Shown here piece by piece: positions 1-8,368 of a stretch of 64,000 bases of DNA. This DNA is from Mycolicibacterium iranicum. Its GTDB lineage: Bacteria > Actinomycetota > Actinomycetes > Mycobacteriales > Mycobacteriaceae. A program made the position numbers and the translations under genes. Positions within the stretch are counted from its first letter, which is position 1; each line of letters opens with the position of its first letter. Location: contig NZ_LQPC01000020.1 of assembly GCF_002101705.1 (NCBI RefSeq), positions 288,334 through 352,333 on the forward strand. The letters run 5' to 3'. The notes beneath the pieces are model-generated. The model saw only the letters and a list, made by a program, of their open reading frames with translations. It was not told where the DNA came from and ran no database searches.

Positions 1-654
1 TAATACCTTCGCAGATCTGCCACACCCGCGATCGCCCCGATGGTTAGCTCTTCAATTGTAGAGAAGAGTGTCCAACTTGCTGATCAGCAACTTTTTTTTA
101 TCCACTTGCAGAAACCGATTAGTTGCCAATAGCAAGTTCGATTACCATTTAGATCAATTAAATTCGCTAGAATCAATCTGCCAGGTCATAGGTGCGCCCT
201 TTCGCTACGCATTGGACTACGCCAGCGAACTGCCAATCCCAGGGTTTCGCTCGACAAACCAGCCACACCCGACGTGTCGATCGCATTCGTGATGTCTCAA
301 ATCGCTTCACGGGCAGGCGTTTCCGTTGACCATAGTTGCCGTCGATCTGCAGCGACTTGGCCATTTCGCGACGAAAAGCTCACTTATAGCAAACAATATG
401 GATTGCTGGCCGCTCTCCGCTGGGCCCGCGCCAATGGCCAAGGCCAATTTGCGGAAACTCCACAAGCAGGACCAATATCGGGTTTAGCGCGCGGTTCGGG
501 CCTCCGGGCGCTACAGCTGAACAGCGGACACGAGACTTCACCGGCCCACGGTTGTCGGTTGCGGCTATTGATGCGTAGATTCTCTGTGTCGGCGACGGCC
601 GGATGCAGAGCTGGCAACGCAGAGGGCACATCACTGAAGGAAGCAAGTACCAGC
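1..654. other. Non-coding, AT-richer upstream region
   Basis: About 650 bases hold no reading frame I can support. The part from about 60 to 200 is clearly richer in A and T than the rest of the window, with T runs and short palindromes. It could be the promoter region of the heptose cluster or the remnant of a transfer boundary. Small open frames here (for example 68-292 and its antisense) show no mycobacterial codon bias and no recognisable domain, so they are not annotated. Confidence 0.5.
77..98 (+). terminator. Possible short intrinsic terminator
   Basis: Bases 77-90 are the perfect 14-bp palindrome TTGCTGATCAGCAA, which can fold as a 5-bp stem with a GATC loop. A run of seven T follows directly at 92-98. 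The shape is that of a weak Rho-independent terminator for a gene ending left of the window. Classical U-tract terminators are uncommon in mycobacteria, and the palindrome could instead be an operator. Confidence 0.3.
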
Positions 655-729
655 ATGACCATGTCCGACAAGCCCAGCGCAGTCCTGGCCCCAAGGCCGA
701 AGCCCCGGCGGGGAGACGCCCCAGCGTGA
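655..729 (+). CDS. Possible 24-residue leader peptide ahead of the glycosyltransferase
   Basis: An ATG at 655 is preceded by AAGGAAG at 637-643 and opens a 24-codon frame, MTMSDKPSAVLAPRPKPRRG then DAPA. Its TGA stop at 727-729 overlaps a GTG codon at 726 in the glycosyltransferase frame (GTGA). This is the usual layout for translational coupling. It could be a leader peptide, or the real N-terminus of the glycosyltransferase separated by a frameshift. No domain is recognisable and coding is not proven. Confidence 0.3.
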   Translation: MTMSDKPSAVLAPRPKPRRGDAPA

Positions 730-1916
730 TTCACAGGGACGCCCCAAGGTCAGACTCTGTGATGGTGGTCGGACCGGGTTCTCGATTCCTCTCGGGGATC
801 GGCTATCACACTGCATCCATTGCAAATGCGTTCGCTCGAAGGGGCGATCCGGTCAGCGCCCTCTTGATCCGGGATCTCCTGCCTCGCCGGTTCTATCCAG
901 GAAGGAACCGGGTCGGGACCCACGATCCCGGGGTGTTGCGGCTCCAGGCGGTGCCGACGCATGAGGGTCTGAACTGGTACTGGGGCAGGTCTCTTTTCCG
1001 AGCGTTGCGATTTCTTCGACAGCGGCGGCCCGAAGTGGTGTTGCTTCAGTGGTGGACAGCCGTGACCGCACACTCCTACGTCGTCCTGGCTCTGGGCGCA
1101 CGGTTGGTCGGCGCCCGAGTGGTGATCGAGATGCACGAATCACATGACGTCGGCGAAGCCACTCTTCCTCTGATATCGCGATACGCCCGGCTGATGATGC
1201 GAATCCTTGCGCGCTCGATCAGCGGAGTCGTGGTGCACTCTGAGTCGGACATCGATGCCGTCTCACAACACTACCCAGCGCTCGCCCAGTTACCGTTCGC
1301 GGTCGTATTCCCGGGTCCGCTCGAGCATGCTGAACAAAGCGAGGGATCTACGGAGCGCCAGCAGCAACTAGAGACCGGGATGGTCCGGTTCCTGCTCTTT
1401 GGGGTGATACGGGCCTACAAGGGCATTGACGAACTGGCAAAGGCCTTTGCTCGCCTCGTGGAAGAGGGTGAACCTGTCCACCTCACGATCGCGGGAGAAG
1501 TCTGGGAGGACGCCGAGTTCGGGATGTCGACGATTCGCAGCACCGGTCCGCAGCACCACACCGTCATCCCCGGGTACATACCCGACGAACGTGTCAAGGA
1601 CCTTTTCGATCAAGCTGATGTCATAGTCGCCCCGTATCGCCGTGCATCCGCCTCGGGGCCCGTAAATCTTGCAATGGAGGCAGGGCTTCCGTTGGTGACG
1701 ACGCGGGTGCCAGCGCTTCAAGAGGCGTGTCGTGAGTATGAAGGCGTTTTCTTCGCCGACGTCGAGGACCCGACCGGTCTGCGGGAGGCGATGAGACTGT
1801 CTATGACGAAGGTCGGTTGCCGTTTCGCGAACCCCCACAGTTGGGATGCCAACGCGGATAGGTACGCCGAGTTCTTCGAGCTTGTCCTTGAACGGAGCCA
1901 GCGCAGTCCGGGGTGA
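726..1916 (+). CDS. Glycosyltransferase, GT4-like
   Basis: This is a predicted retaining glycosyltransferase that would move a sugar from a nucleotide donor onto a cell-envelope acceptor. The N-terminal half starts with [18 protein letters not shown] and contains an HESHDVGEA segment. The C-terminal half has the donor-binding layout of family GT4, with [19 protein letters not shown] and later [17 protein letters not shown]. With the GTG start at 726 it has 396 residues, normal for GT4. An ATG at 762 is an alternative start, and the open frame runs back to 603. It is the first gene of a same-strand group with gmhA, gmhB, hddA and hddC, which make a GDP-heptose. The natural inference is that it is the heptosyltransferase using that donor, but donor and acceptor cannot be read from the sequence. 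Confidence 0.8.
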   Translation: MIHRDAPRSDSVMVVGPGSRFLSGIGYHTASIANAFARRGDPVSALLIRDLLPRRFYPGRNRVGTHDPGVLRLQAVPTHEGLNWYWGRSLFRALRFLRQRRPEVVLLQWWTAVTAHSYVVLALGARLVGARVVIEMHESHDVGEATLPLISRYARLMMRILARSISGVVVHSESDIDAVSQHYPALAQLPFAVVFPGPLEHAEQSEGSTERQQQLETGMVRFLLFGVIRAYKGIDELAKAFARLVEEGEPVHLTIAGEVWEDAEFGMSTIRSTGPQHHTVIPGYIPDERVKDLFDQADVIVAPYRRASASGPVNLAMEAGLPLVTTRVPALQEACREYEGVFFADVEDPTGLREAMRLSMTKVGCRFANPHSWDANADRYAEFFELVLERSQRSPG

Positions 1917-2019
1917 TCGGCGCCGAAAAGTTGGTGACCGAGGTCGCTCCCTAATACCCGGTCGCGTCGGTACTCTGCGGATGCCGGCGTCGCCCGGTCG
2001 GAGAAACGGAGGGATGGGT

Positions 2020-2601
2020 GTGAGGTCGGTCGAAGAAATCTTCTCGCAAACAATTGCGGTGAAAAATGCCGTACTCAAGAATCAGACGTTGCTCGAAACC
2101 GTCCGGGCAGTCGGAGATCGATTAATCGCCGGCTATCGGGACGGAGCTCGCGTTTTCATGTGCGGGAACGGAGGCAGCGCCGCCGACGCGCAACACTTCG
2201 CCGCAGAACTGACGGGACACTTCATCTTCGATCGACCCCCGCTGAGCGCCGAAGCGCTGCATGGGAACTCATCCCACCTCACGGCCGTGGCCAATGACTA
2301 TGACTACGAGACCGTGTTCGCCCGCGCGCTGGAGGCGTCGGCGAAGCCTGGGGACACTCTGGTCGCGATAAGCACCTCGGGTAACTCCCCCAACGTCGTT
2401 CGCGCGGCGACGACTGCCAGGGACATAGGCGTCACGGTTGTGGCCATGACAGGCGAATCAGGCGGGCAGCTCGCGCAGTTCGCGGACTTTCTGATTAATG
2501 TTCCGTCCAATGACACGGGGCGTATCCAGGAGTCCCACATCGTATTCATCCACGCAATCTCAGAACATGTCGAGCACGCAATCTTCGCGCCACAACCCTG
2601 A
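2020..2601 (+). CDS. gmhA: Sedoheptulose 7-phosphate isomerase
   Basis: GmhA converts sedoheptulose 7-phosphate to D-glycero-D-manno-heptose 7-phosphate, the first step of activated-heptose synthesis, in the cytoplasm. The 193-residue protein is one SIS domain. It shows [12 protein letters not shown] at about 48-59 and STSGNSPNV at about 118-126, which bind the sugar phosphate in this family. The length matches known GmhA proteins. GTG at 2020 is preferred because GGAGGG at 2008-2013 sits six bases upstream; ATG 2014 directly abuts that motif. The frame is open further back to 1846, but that part overlaps the glycosyltransferase. M. tuberculosis has the homologue Rv0113 next to gmhB and hddA, as here. 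Confidence 0.93.
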   Translation: MRSVEEIFSQTIAVKNAVLKNQTLLETVRAVGDRLIAGYRDGARVFMCGNGGSAADAQHFAAELTGHFIFDRPPLSAEALHGNSSHLTAVANDYDYETVFARALEASAKPGDTLVAISTSGNSPNVVRAATTARDIGVTVVAMTGESGGQLAQFADFLINVPSNDTGRIQESHIVFIHAISEHVEHAIFAPQP

Positions 2602-2629
2602 GCCCGACAACAGTTTGGCGCTCCTCGCC

Positions 2630-3199
2630 ATGATCGAAGCGCGCGCCGACGCCGAATGGTGCTTGTTCCTCGACCGGGATGGCGTCATCAACAGGCAAAT
2701 CGTCGGCGATTATGTTCGTGGCTGGCACGACTTCGAGTGGCTACCGCATGCGCGTTCCGCGCTGCGGAGCCTCCGAGTGTGGGCGCCGCATCTGGTCGTC
2801 GTCACCAACCAGCAAGGCGTCGGCAAGGGCCTTATGCGATGCGAGGATGTCGCAGACATCCATCAACGAATGCGGACCGAACTCGCCGAACACAGCGTCG
2901 CGCTTGACGCCGTCGTATTTTGCCCACACCTCGAATCGTCGAACTGTGATTGCCGCAAGCCTCGACCTGGGATGGTGCTCAGTTGGCTGAGAGAGCATCC
3001 GTCAGTGGTCCCGTCGTTGAGCATCATGGCAGGTGACAGCCACACAGATATCGAGCTAGCCCACACCGTCGCCGCCGTTACCGGAAGCTGTGCAAGTATC
3101 CTCATCGGAGGGCGTGCAGACCAGGATGTGGCCGCCGACATGGCGTTCTCTTCTTTGTCGGACTTTGCAGACGCAGTTCAGCGCGTAAGGGGAGCGTGA
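2630..3199 (+). CDS. gmhB: D-glycero-D-manno-heptose 1,7-bisphosphate 7-phosphatase
   Basis: This HAD-superfamily phosphatase removes the 7-phosphate from heptose 1,7-bisphosphate. HAD motif I is LFLDRDG at 12-18 with the nucleophile and acid/base aspartates. Motif II is VVVTNQQG near 57-63. Motif IV is GDSHTD at 135-140. CPHLESSNCDC at 98-108 provides the zinc-binding loop typical of GmhB. The 189-residue form from ATG 2630 matches the length and N-terminus of M. tuberculosis GmhB as I recall it (WCLFLDRDGVINRQ). The frame is open back to 2498, and an ATG at 2567 would overlap gmhA. No good ribosome site marks either start, so the start is uncertain while the function is not. Confidence 0.9.
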   Translation: MIEARADAEWCLFLDRDGVINRQIVGDYVRGWHDFEWLPHARSALRSLRVWAPHLVVVTNQQGVGKGLMRCEDVADIHQRMRTELAEHSVALDAVVFCPHLESSNCDCRKPRPGMVLSWLREHPSVVPSLSIMAGDSHTDIELAHTVAAVTGSCASILIGGRADQDVAADMAFSSLSDFADAVQRVRGA

Positions 3200-3204
3200 A
3201 TTAG

Positions 3205-4266
3205 ATGACGGTGATTCGGGGGCGCGCACCGCTGCGACTGGGACTCGGTGGCGGCGGCACGGATGTCGACCCCTACTCGACCGAGTATGGCGGCCGGATC
3301 CTCAACGCCACTATCGACAGGTACGCATACGCGTTCGCCGAACTCGGGGATCCTGGCACGATTGCTTTTCGTTCCCCCGATCGTCAGCGGGACGGCATAG
3401 CCGGTATCGAAGATCCCGAGACACTGGAGGAAGACTTTCCGCTGCACGTCGCGGTTTACCAGCGCGTAGTGAACGAGTTCAACGGCGGCACTCCATTTCC
3501 GCTGCACCTCGCAACCCAGGTCGACGCCCCGCCCGGGTCGGGTCTCGGCTCGTCGTCCGCCCTGGTGGTGGCGATGCTGCTCACAACGTGCGAACTGATC
3601 GGGGTGACCCCGGGCCCCTACGAGCTGGCCCGACTGGCCTGGGAAATCGAGCGCGTCGACCTCGGGATGGCAGGCGGATGGCAGGACCACTATGCCGCAG
3701 CATTCGGCGGATTCAACTACATGGAATCCCGTCGCAAAGGCGAGATCGTGGTGAATCCGCTCCGGATCCGACGAGAAGTGATCGCCGAACTGGAGGCGTC
3801 TCTGCTGCTGTACTTTGGCGGGGTCTCGCGACTCTCCTCGGAAGTGATCGCCGAGCAACAACGCAACGTGGTCGAAGGTGACCAAGACGCGCTCGAAGCT
3901 ACACACGCGATCAGGGCCGAAGCTTTGGAGATGAAGGATCTGCTCGTTGTCGGCGACATACCAGGTTTCGCGGATTCGTTGCATCGAGGCTGGGAGGCCA
4001 AGAAGCGGCTGGCTTCGCGGATCTCCAACCCGGCCATCGAGAGCGCCTACCGAGTGGCCCAGTCGCAAGGAATGATTGCCGGGAAGGTTTCGGGGGCCGG
4101 CGGCGGCGGTTTCCTCATGATGATCGTCGACCCTCGCCGTCGTATCGACGTCACCCGAAGCCTCGAGAGGGAGTGCGGCGGGTCGGTTGCTCCTTGCCTA
4201 TTCACGAAGGCGGGTGCGGCCACCTGGCGGATCCCCGCTCGACAAACCGTCGTCCTGAGTTCGTGA
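3205..4266 (+). CDS. hddA: D-glycero-alpha-D-manno-heptose 7-phosphate kinase
   Basis: A GHMP-family kinase of 353 residues that phosphorylates C1 of heptose 7-phosphate to give the 1,7-bisphosphate used by GmhB. The N-terminus is [16 protein letters not shown]. The ATP-binding loop [12 protein letters not shown] lies at 109-120, and the C-terminal GHMP glycine motif [10 protein letters not shown] begins near 293. It starts five bases after the gmhB stop, with GGGGAG upstream, so the two genes are probably cotranscribed. The alpha-anomer assignment rests on similarity to HddA and on the neighbouring hddC. The homologous M. tuberculosis gene is Rv0115. Confidence 0.9.
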   Translation: MTVIRGRAPLRLGLGGGGTDVDPYSTEYGGRILNATIDRYAYAFAELGDPGTIAFRSPDRQRDGIAGIEDPETLEEDFPLHVAVYQRVVNEFNGGTPFPLHLATQVDAPPGSGLGSSSALVVAMLLTTCELIGVTPGPYELARLAWEIERVDLGMAGGWQDHYAAAFGGFNYMESRRKGEIVVNPLRIRREVIAELEASLLLYFGGVSRLSSEVIAEQQRNVVEGDQDALEATHAIRAEALEMKDLLVVGDIPGFADSLHRGWEAKKRLASRISNPAIESAYRVAQSQGMIAGKVSGAGGGGFLMMIVDPRRRIDVTRSLERECGGSVAPCLFTKAGAATWRIPARQTVVLSS

Positions 4267-4294
4267 TCAAACATCCGCGGCACCGGGATCAATC

Positions 4295-5008
4295 GTGCAA
4301 CTCGTAGTTCTCGCAGGTGGTTTCGGAACGCGATTGCGCGGTTCAATCCGCGAGGGGTTACCCAAGCCGATGGCCGAGATCGCCGGCAAGCCCTTCATCG
4401 TGCATCTCCTGGACCGCGCCATCGATCAGGGCGCTGACCGCATTCATCTCCTCGTCGGCTATGCGGCCCAGGTGATTATCGATTACTTGGGCGACAGCTA
4501 TGGCGATGTGCCGGTGACATACAGCCGCGAGGATGAGCCGCTGGGCACGGGTGGGGCGTTAAAGGCAGCGCAGCAGTACCTCGCGGACACATTCATACTC
4601 GCCAACGGCGACACCTTTGCCGACGTGAGCTTCCGCGAACTGCTTGATCTTCTCGAGGTAGGGGTGTTGGCCCTGAGCCTCGCCCATATGAGTGATTCGT
4701 CCCGCTACGGGACCGTCGACGTCGCTGATGGAGTCGTGATCGGGTTCCGCGAAAAGCGCGACGGCGCAGCCGGACTGGTCAACGCTGGCGTTTACGCCTG
4801 TCGGAAAGAACTGCTGGACCTGTTTCCGGGCAAATCGTCGTTCTCGTTCGAAAGGGAGTTCCTCGAGCCCGAACTGTCCCGGATACAGCCGCAGTTTCTG
4901 CTGACCGCCTCCGAGATCATCGACATCGGCACGCCAGAATCGCTTGCGTTGGCCAACAACGTATTTGCGCGCAACAGCTCAACTTCCCACTTCGACCGCC
5001 GGACGTAG
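4295..5008 (+). CDS. hddC: D-glycero-alpha-D-manno-heptose 1-phosphate guanylyltransferase
   Basis: A 237-residue sugar-phosphate nucleotidyltransferase predicted to join heptose 1-phosphate and GTP to give GDP-D-glycero-alpha-D-manno-heptose. The signature LAGGFGTRL is at 6-14. It is followed by a lysine-bearing loop (LPKPMAEIAGKPF), LANGDTF in the middle, and FSFEREFLE in the C-terminal half. It starts with GTG 28 bases after hddA and completes the pathway begun by gmhA. GDP rather than ADP or TDP as the carrier is inferred from the gmhA-gmhB-hddA-hddC set; the family alone would also allow mannose-1-phosphate-type substrates. Confidence 0.83.
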   Translation: MQLVVLAGGFGTRLRGSIREGLPKPMAEIAGKPFIVHLLDRAIDQGADRIHLLVGYAAQVIIDYLGDSYGDVPVTYSREDEPLGTGGALKAAQQYLADTFILANGDTFADVSFRELLDLLEVGVLALSLAHMSDSSRYGTVDVADGVVIGFREKRDGAAGLVNAGVYACRKELLDLFPGKSSFSFEREFLEPELSRIQPQFLLTASEIIDIGTPESLALANNVFARNSSTSHFDRRT

Positions 5009-5032
5009 TAAGCACCGTTCGGCGACGGTCAA

Positions 5033-6355
5033 TCAGCCGAGCGGTTCCTCCGTACAGTTCGATGGCGCTGGAAGACCGGAGAAGCGATCCTCGACCCAGC
5101 CGCTGATGTACGGACCGGCTTGCCAGAGCATGTCGATGTGATCCGCCCCCGGGATCTCGACTAGCTGAATGCGCCCTCCCATTGCGCAGCTCTGGGCCAC
5201 CGCGACACGCACCTCGCGGGGAAAGACCAGAAGATCATCAAGTCCGATGACGACGAGCATGGGGCTTTGCAGCGGGCGCTGAGGCAATGCCACCTTGCGC
5301 ATCGCATCGCGCAGATCATCGATGTCTTGCAGCGATTCGGGTTTCGTTTCCCGTGAGCCTCGCATACGGTCCGCAACCTCTGCCCACGGAACCGGCAGAA
5401 TTGCTGGAACGGGAATATTCGGTTCGTTCGGCTCGCAGAAGCTGAGTCGCTCTCGATACGCCTCGGTCGAGCCGTGTAGGAACGAGTACTCGTCAAGATC
5501 GGGATTAAACCTGGCCAATCCCACGATGAAAGTGGGAAACAGGTTCCGCTGCGGCGCACTGAGCGAACCGGACCACACCTTGTCCGCAGTGTCCGTAACA
5601 TTTGCCGCAGGCGCCAAAGCCACGCTACCCAACAGGTCGAGCCCGTCTCCGTAGAACGAGTTCAGCTCGTTGGCGGCCCACACCGCCTGACCACCCTGCG
5701 AATAGCCGACAGCCACCCATCGGGTGGAGACCGCGGGCGACAGATCGCGTAATGCTCGCACTGCATCAATGGTGTTGAAGGCCGCCGATCGCGGCTCGAG
5801 GTAGAGGTGAAATCCTGTCGGCCCGAGTCCTTCGTAGTCGGTGGCGGCGACTGCGTAGCCTGCGGCCAGCCAGGCCTCGATGATCGGCCCATATCCTTGA
5901 AGGTCTGGCTGCTGCGCCGGACCGCAGTTATGCCCGATCCCGGTGGTGCCGTGAGCGAGGGAGACGACAGGCCAGCCGCCCACCGGCGGCGTACCCTCCG
6001 GGACGGAGAAAAGTCCCGTCACCTCGCGGGCGCCGCCGTCCACTCCTGAAACCGAGGTGTAGGTGGCCTTCCAGGCTTGCCCAATAGCCGACTCGGGGCC
6101 GGCGCCGACTGGCTCGTACCGCTCCTCGGCGACCACGCGGCCACGTCTGTTCCAGACCTCGCCGGTCACCGCCGGCAGAGGTGCCACAATCGGGGCGGCC
6201 AACGGTGCCGGTGCTGCGCGGGGCTCATACAGTGACAGGGCCATCACCGGGATCAGCAGGAGTACCGCCAACACAAGTCGCCAAGCTGAACCCGCGAAAT
6301 CCGCTAGGGCGGCACGAAATGGGGAAGTCTTGCTGTCCCGACGATGATGCATCAC
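5033..6355 (-). CDS. Secreted or membrane-anchored LIP-type lipase
   Basis: A 440-residue alpha/beta hydrolase of the secretory-lipase (LIP) type. An N-terminal hydrophobic segment at about 27-43 (LVLAVLLLIPVMALSLY) is a signal peptide or anchor, followed by an Ala/Pro-rich linker. The oxyanion region is SLAHGTTGIGHNCGPAQ near 132-148. The nucleophile elbow GYSQGG is at 217-222. The C-terminal segments VIGLDDLLVFP and PGADHIDMLW provide the likely acid and histidine. It probably hydrolyses lipid or carboxyl esters outside the membrane. It converges on hddC with 24 bases between, so it is not part of the heptose operon. Confidence 0.85.
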   Translation of the reverse strand: MMHHRRDSKTSPFRAALADFAGSAWRLVLAVLLLIPVMALSLYEPRAAPAPLAAPIVAPLPAVTGEVWNRRGRVVAEERYEPVGAGPESAIGQAWKATYTSVSGVDGGAREVTGLFSVPEGTPPVGGWPVVSLAHGTTGIGHNCGPAQQPDLQGYGPIIEAWLAAGYAVAATDYEGLGPTGFHLYLEPRSAAFNTIDAVRALRDLSPAVSTRWVAVGYSQGGQAVWAANELNSFYGDGLDLLGSVALAPAANVTDTADKVWSGSLSAPQRNLFPTFIVGLARFNPDLDEYSFLHGSTEAYRERLSFCEPNEPNIPVPAILPVPWAEVADRMRGSRETKPESLQDIDDLRDAMRKVALPQRPLQSPMLVVIGLDDLLVFPREVRVAVAQSCAMGGRIQLVEIPGADHIDMLWQAGPYISGWVEDRFSGLPAPSNCTEEPLG

Positions 6356-6520
6356 AATTCAATCCCTGCGCTGCACTTGCGGCGTAGGTTCCCTACGATC
6401 GCCCGTCCGCCTTCCTGTCGAGCTCAGCCGGGGCGGGCCGAGCGCGTGTGCGACGACAGCCTATCGAAGACGGCGACGACTACCGACGCGGCAGTGCTGT
6501 CGCTGCAGTATTGGTCGCGG

Positions 6521-7234
6521 TCACTCAGGACGGCGGAGAACGAACTGCCATGACCACGGCAGGTACCGCATCGGCGACTGCAAGAGCCGATAGATCCTCC
6601 GAACCTTGAGCGGAATCGCTTCGGGCGGGTAGTTGAAATTGCGAACCATCACAACATCGAAACCTGCACGTTCGGCTGCCGGCCGCAGGTGCTTCATAGT
6701 GACGCTGTAAAAATCGTGATCCCAGTCAACTGGCGCCAGCTTCCAGTAGCGACGCTGCCATTTTGGCGGCAACCAGCCCATGAAAGGAAGCCGACTGTGC
6801 GACTCGATGAAAAAGTAGGGGTTAGGGATCTGACCCACGACGACACCCCCTGGTCTGAGCACACGAAATATCTCGCGCAGGCTCGCTTCGCGGTCGTTCG
6901 GCGGGATGTGCTCGAATACGTTAGCGAACAGTGCGACGTCGAACCGCTGGTCAGGGAAGTCGAGGTTGTTGGCGAACGCAGGATAGAGGTGGGAGCCGGC
7001 GTCGGTCACGATTGGTTGCGGGAGGGTGGGGTCGATGCCGACCCAGGTAGACACCCTCGTCAGTTGACCCATCTGATCGGTCAAAGCGCCCCGTTGACAG
7101 CCAATTTCAATGCCGTCCGTCGCCTGGGGTGAGGCGTGCTCGTCGACAAGGTTCGCCAGCTGCCGGCTAAGAATCGCGTTGCGGGCCGCCCACTCGTCGT
7201 CGCTTTGCAACAGCTGCGAACCTAATCCGCTCAT
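6521..7234 (-). CDS. Class I SAM-dependent methyltransferase
   Basis: A 237-residue protein with a Methyltransf_11/25-like core. The glycine loop is GIEIGCQRGALTD near 41-53, an acidic motif GIDPT follows near 66-70, and FANVFEHIPPND plus LREIFRVLRPGGVVVGQ give the motif II/III region. The C-terminal third (about 130-237) is rich in aromatic and basic residues and could bind a lipid or sugar acceptor. ATG 7234 is preferred over an upstream start at 7312 because GGAAGGG lies about ten bases upstream and the extra residues look non-coding. Substrate unknown. It could modify a glycan or glycolipid, in keeping with the nearby heptose genes, but that is only context. Confidence 0.78.
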   Translation of the reverse strand: MSGLGSQLLQSDDEWAARNAILSRQLANLVDEHASPQATDGIEIGCQRGALTDQMGQLTRVSTWVGIDPTLPQPIVTDAGSHLYPAFANNLDFPDQRFDVALFANVFEHIPPNDREASLREIFRVLRPGGVVVGQIPNPYFFIESHSRLPFMGWLPPKWQRRYWKLAPVDWDHDFYSVTMKHLRPAAERAGFDVVMVRNFNYPPEAIPLKVRRIYRLLQSPMRYLPWSWQFVLRRPE

Positions 7235-7418
7235 TGCAACCGCACCCTTCCTTTGCGTCGAACAACTGCCAAATGATACCCACCGACGCCCCCGCTCTCT
7301 CAGCGCGTCCAAAGTTTGCTGGTTATCACAGAAAGTTCAGCTGCCATTGTTTTCGGCAATGTCAAAAAACCCGGCGACTCCGGCTGTCACGACCGGTCCT
7401 AGGTGTTAATCTGCCGCC

Positions 7419-8150
7419 ATGCGCCGGCCTTCGCTTCCTAGCTCATTTCACACCAAGGTTCACGAGACCTTCGACCGCCTCATCGAAAGAACTCCGACGG
7501 GACGCACCGAGTTCTTCGACCCGGAACAGTTCCCATGGATCGCCGACATCGAAGCTCGGGCCGACGAGATCAAGGCAGAGCTGGATGGACTTCTGACCCG
7601 TGTCGACGATCTGCCCAACTTCCAGGACATTCAAGAAGAACAGCAGCAGCTGACTCAGGATGACAACTGGAAGGTATTTCTCTTCCACGCCTACGGTGCA
7701 CGCGCCGACGAGAACTGCCGGCGATGCCCCAAGACTGCCGAGATCGTCGAGTCCATTCCCGGAATGACCACCGCGATGTTCTCCGTATTGCGTGGCAGAA
7801 AGCACATACCCCCTCATACCGGTCCGTGGAAAGGCGTTCTGCGCTACCACCTCGCATTGCGCACTCCGACCGACGAGACTGCTGCCCGCATCCGTGTCGG
7901 CCACAGCATCAAGCACTGGACAGAGGGTCAGAGCCTGGTCTTTGACGACACGTTCGAGCACGAGGTGTGGAATGACAGCGACGAAACCCGCGTCGTGTTG
8001 TTTGTTGACGTCATCCGCAAGTTGCCGTGGTACCTGGCCATTCCGAACCGCGCATTCATCGCCGCCATACGTCGGTCTCCTTACATTCAAAGGGGCCTGG
8101 CCAATAACGAAGCCTGGCAAGAGACTCTCGGCGCCGCCAAGGCGATGTAA
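7419..8150 (+). CDS. Aspartyl/asparaginyl beta-hydroxylase-like Fe(II)/2OG oxygenase
   Basis: A 243-residue protein of the Asp_Arg_Hydrox family (AspH-like cupin fold). The iron-site segments are HTGPWKGVLRYHLAL beginning at H133 and FDDTFEHEVWN with H181. An arginine-containing strand (ETRVVLFVDVIR) follows and probably binds 2-oxoglutarate. This family uses two histidines without the usual carboxylate ligand, and both are present. Bacterial members may hydroxylate lipids or peptides, and the substrate here is unknown. The gene is divergent from the methyltransferase at 6521-7234. Confidence 0.8.
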   Translation: MRRPSLPSSFHTKVHETFDRLIERTPTGRTEFFDPEQFPWIADIEARADEIKAELDGLLTRVDDLPNFQDIQEEQQQLTQDDNWKVFLFHAYGARADENCRRCPKTAEIVESIPGMTTAMFSVLRGRKHIPPHTGPWKGVLRYHLALRTPTDETAARIRVGHSIKHWTEGQSLVFDDTFEHEVWNDSDETRVVLFVDVIRKLPWYLAIPNRAFIAAIRRSPYIQRGLANNEAWQETLGAAKAM

Positions 8151-8178
8151 CGGCAGCACACCACCGTCGCGGCAAGGG

Positions 8179-8298
8179 GTGCTTTTGGATGACGCCGGCG
8201 GTATCGACCCCGACCTGGCACCGCACACCGTGCCGGCCTATCAACCCGGCACGGACCCGGCGCTGACCCGCAGCGAGCTGGAGAATGCCTTCGCGTGA
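8179..8298 (+). pseudogene. Possible fragment of an abiEi/DUF559-like gene
   Basis: Between the oxygenase and the ABC1 kinase a short open stretch encodes about 38 residues ending DPALTRSELENAFA and a stop at 8296-8298. The phrase LTRSELE resembles the conserved linker of abiEi/DUF559-type proteins. The frame merely runs on from an out-of-frame reading of the upstream gene, and no start codon with a ribosome site is present. It is best read as a degenerate gene remnant, or as chance. Confidence 0.2.
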
Positions 8299-8368
8299 AC
8301 GGCGCACCGCTGTGTGACCTGGTCCACAGCTTTTTCGCCCGCACGGCGCCTTTTGAGACACTGGCCAA

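Noticed and set aside
274..729. Longer open frame upstream of the glycosyltransferase
   Set aside because: Only its last 24 codons have a ribosome site; the first part has no coding character.
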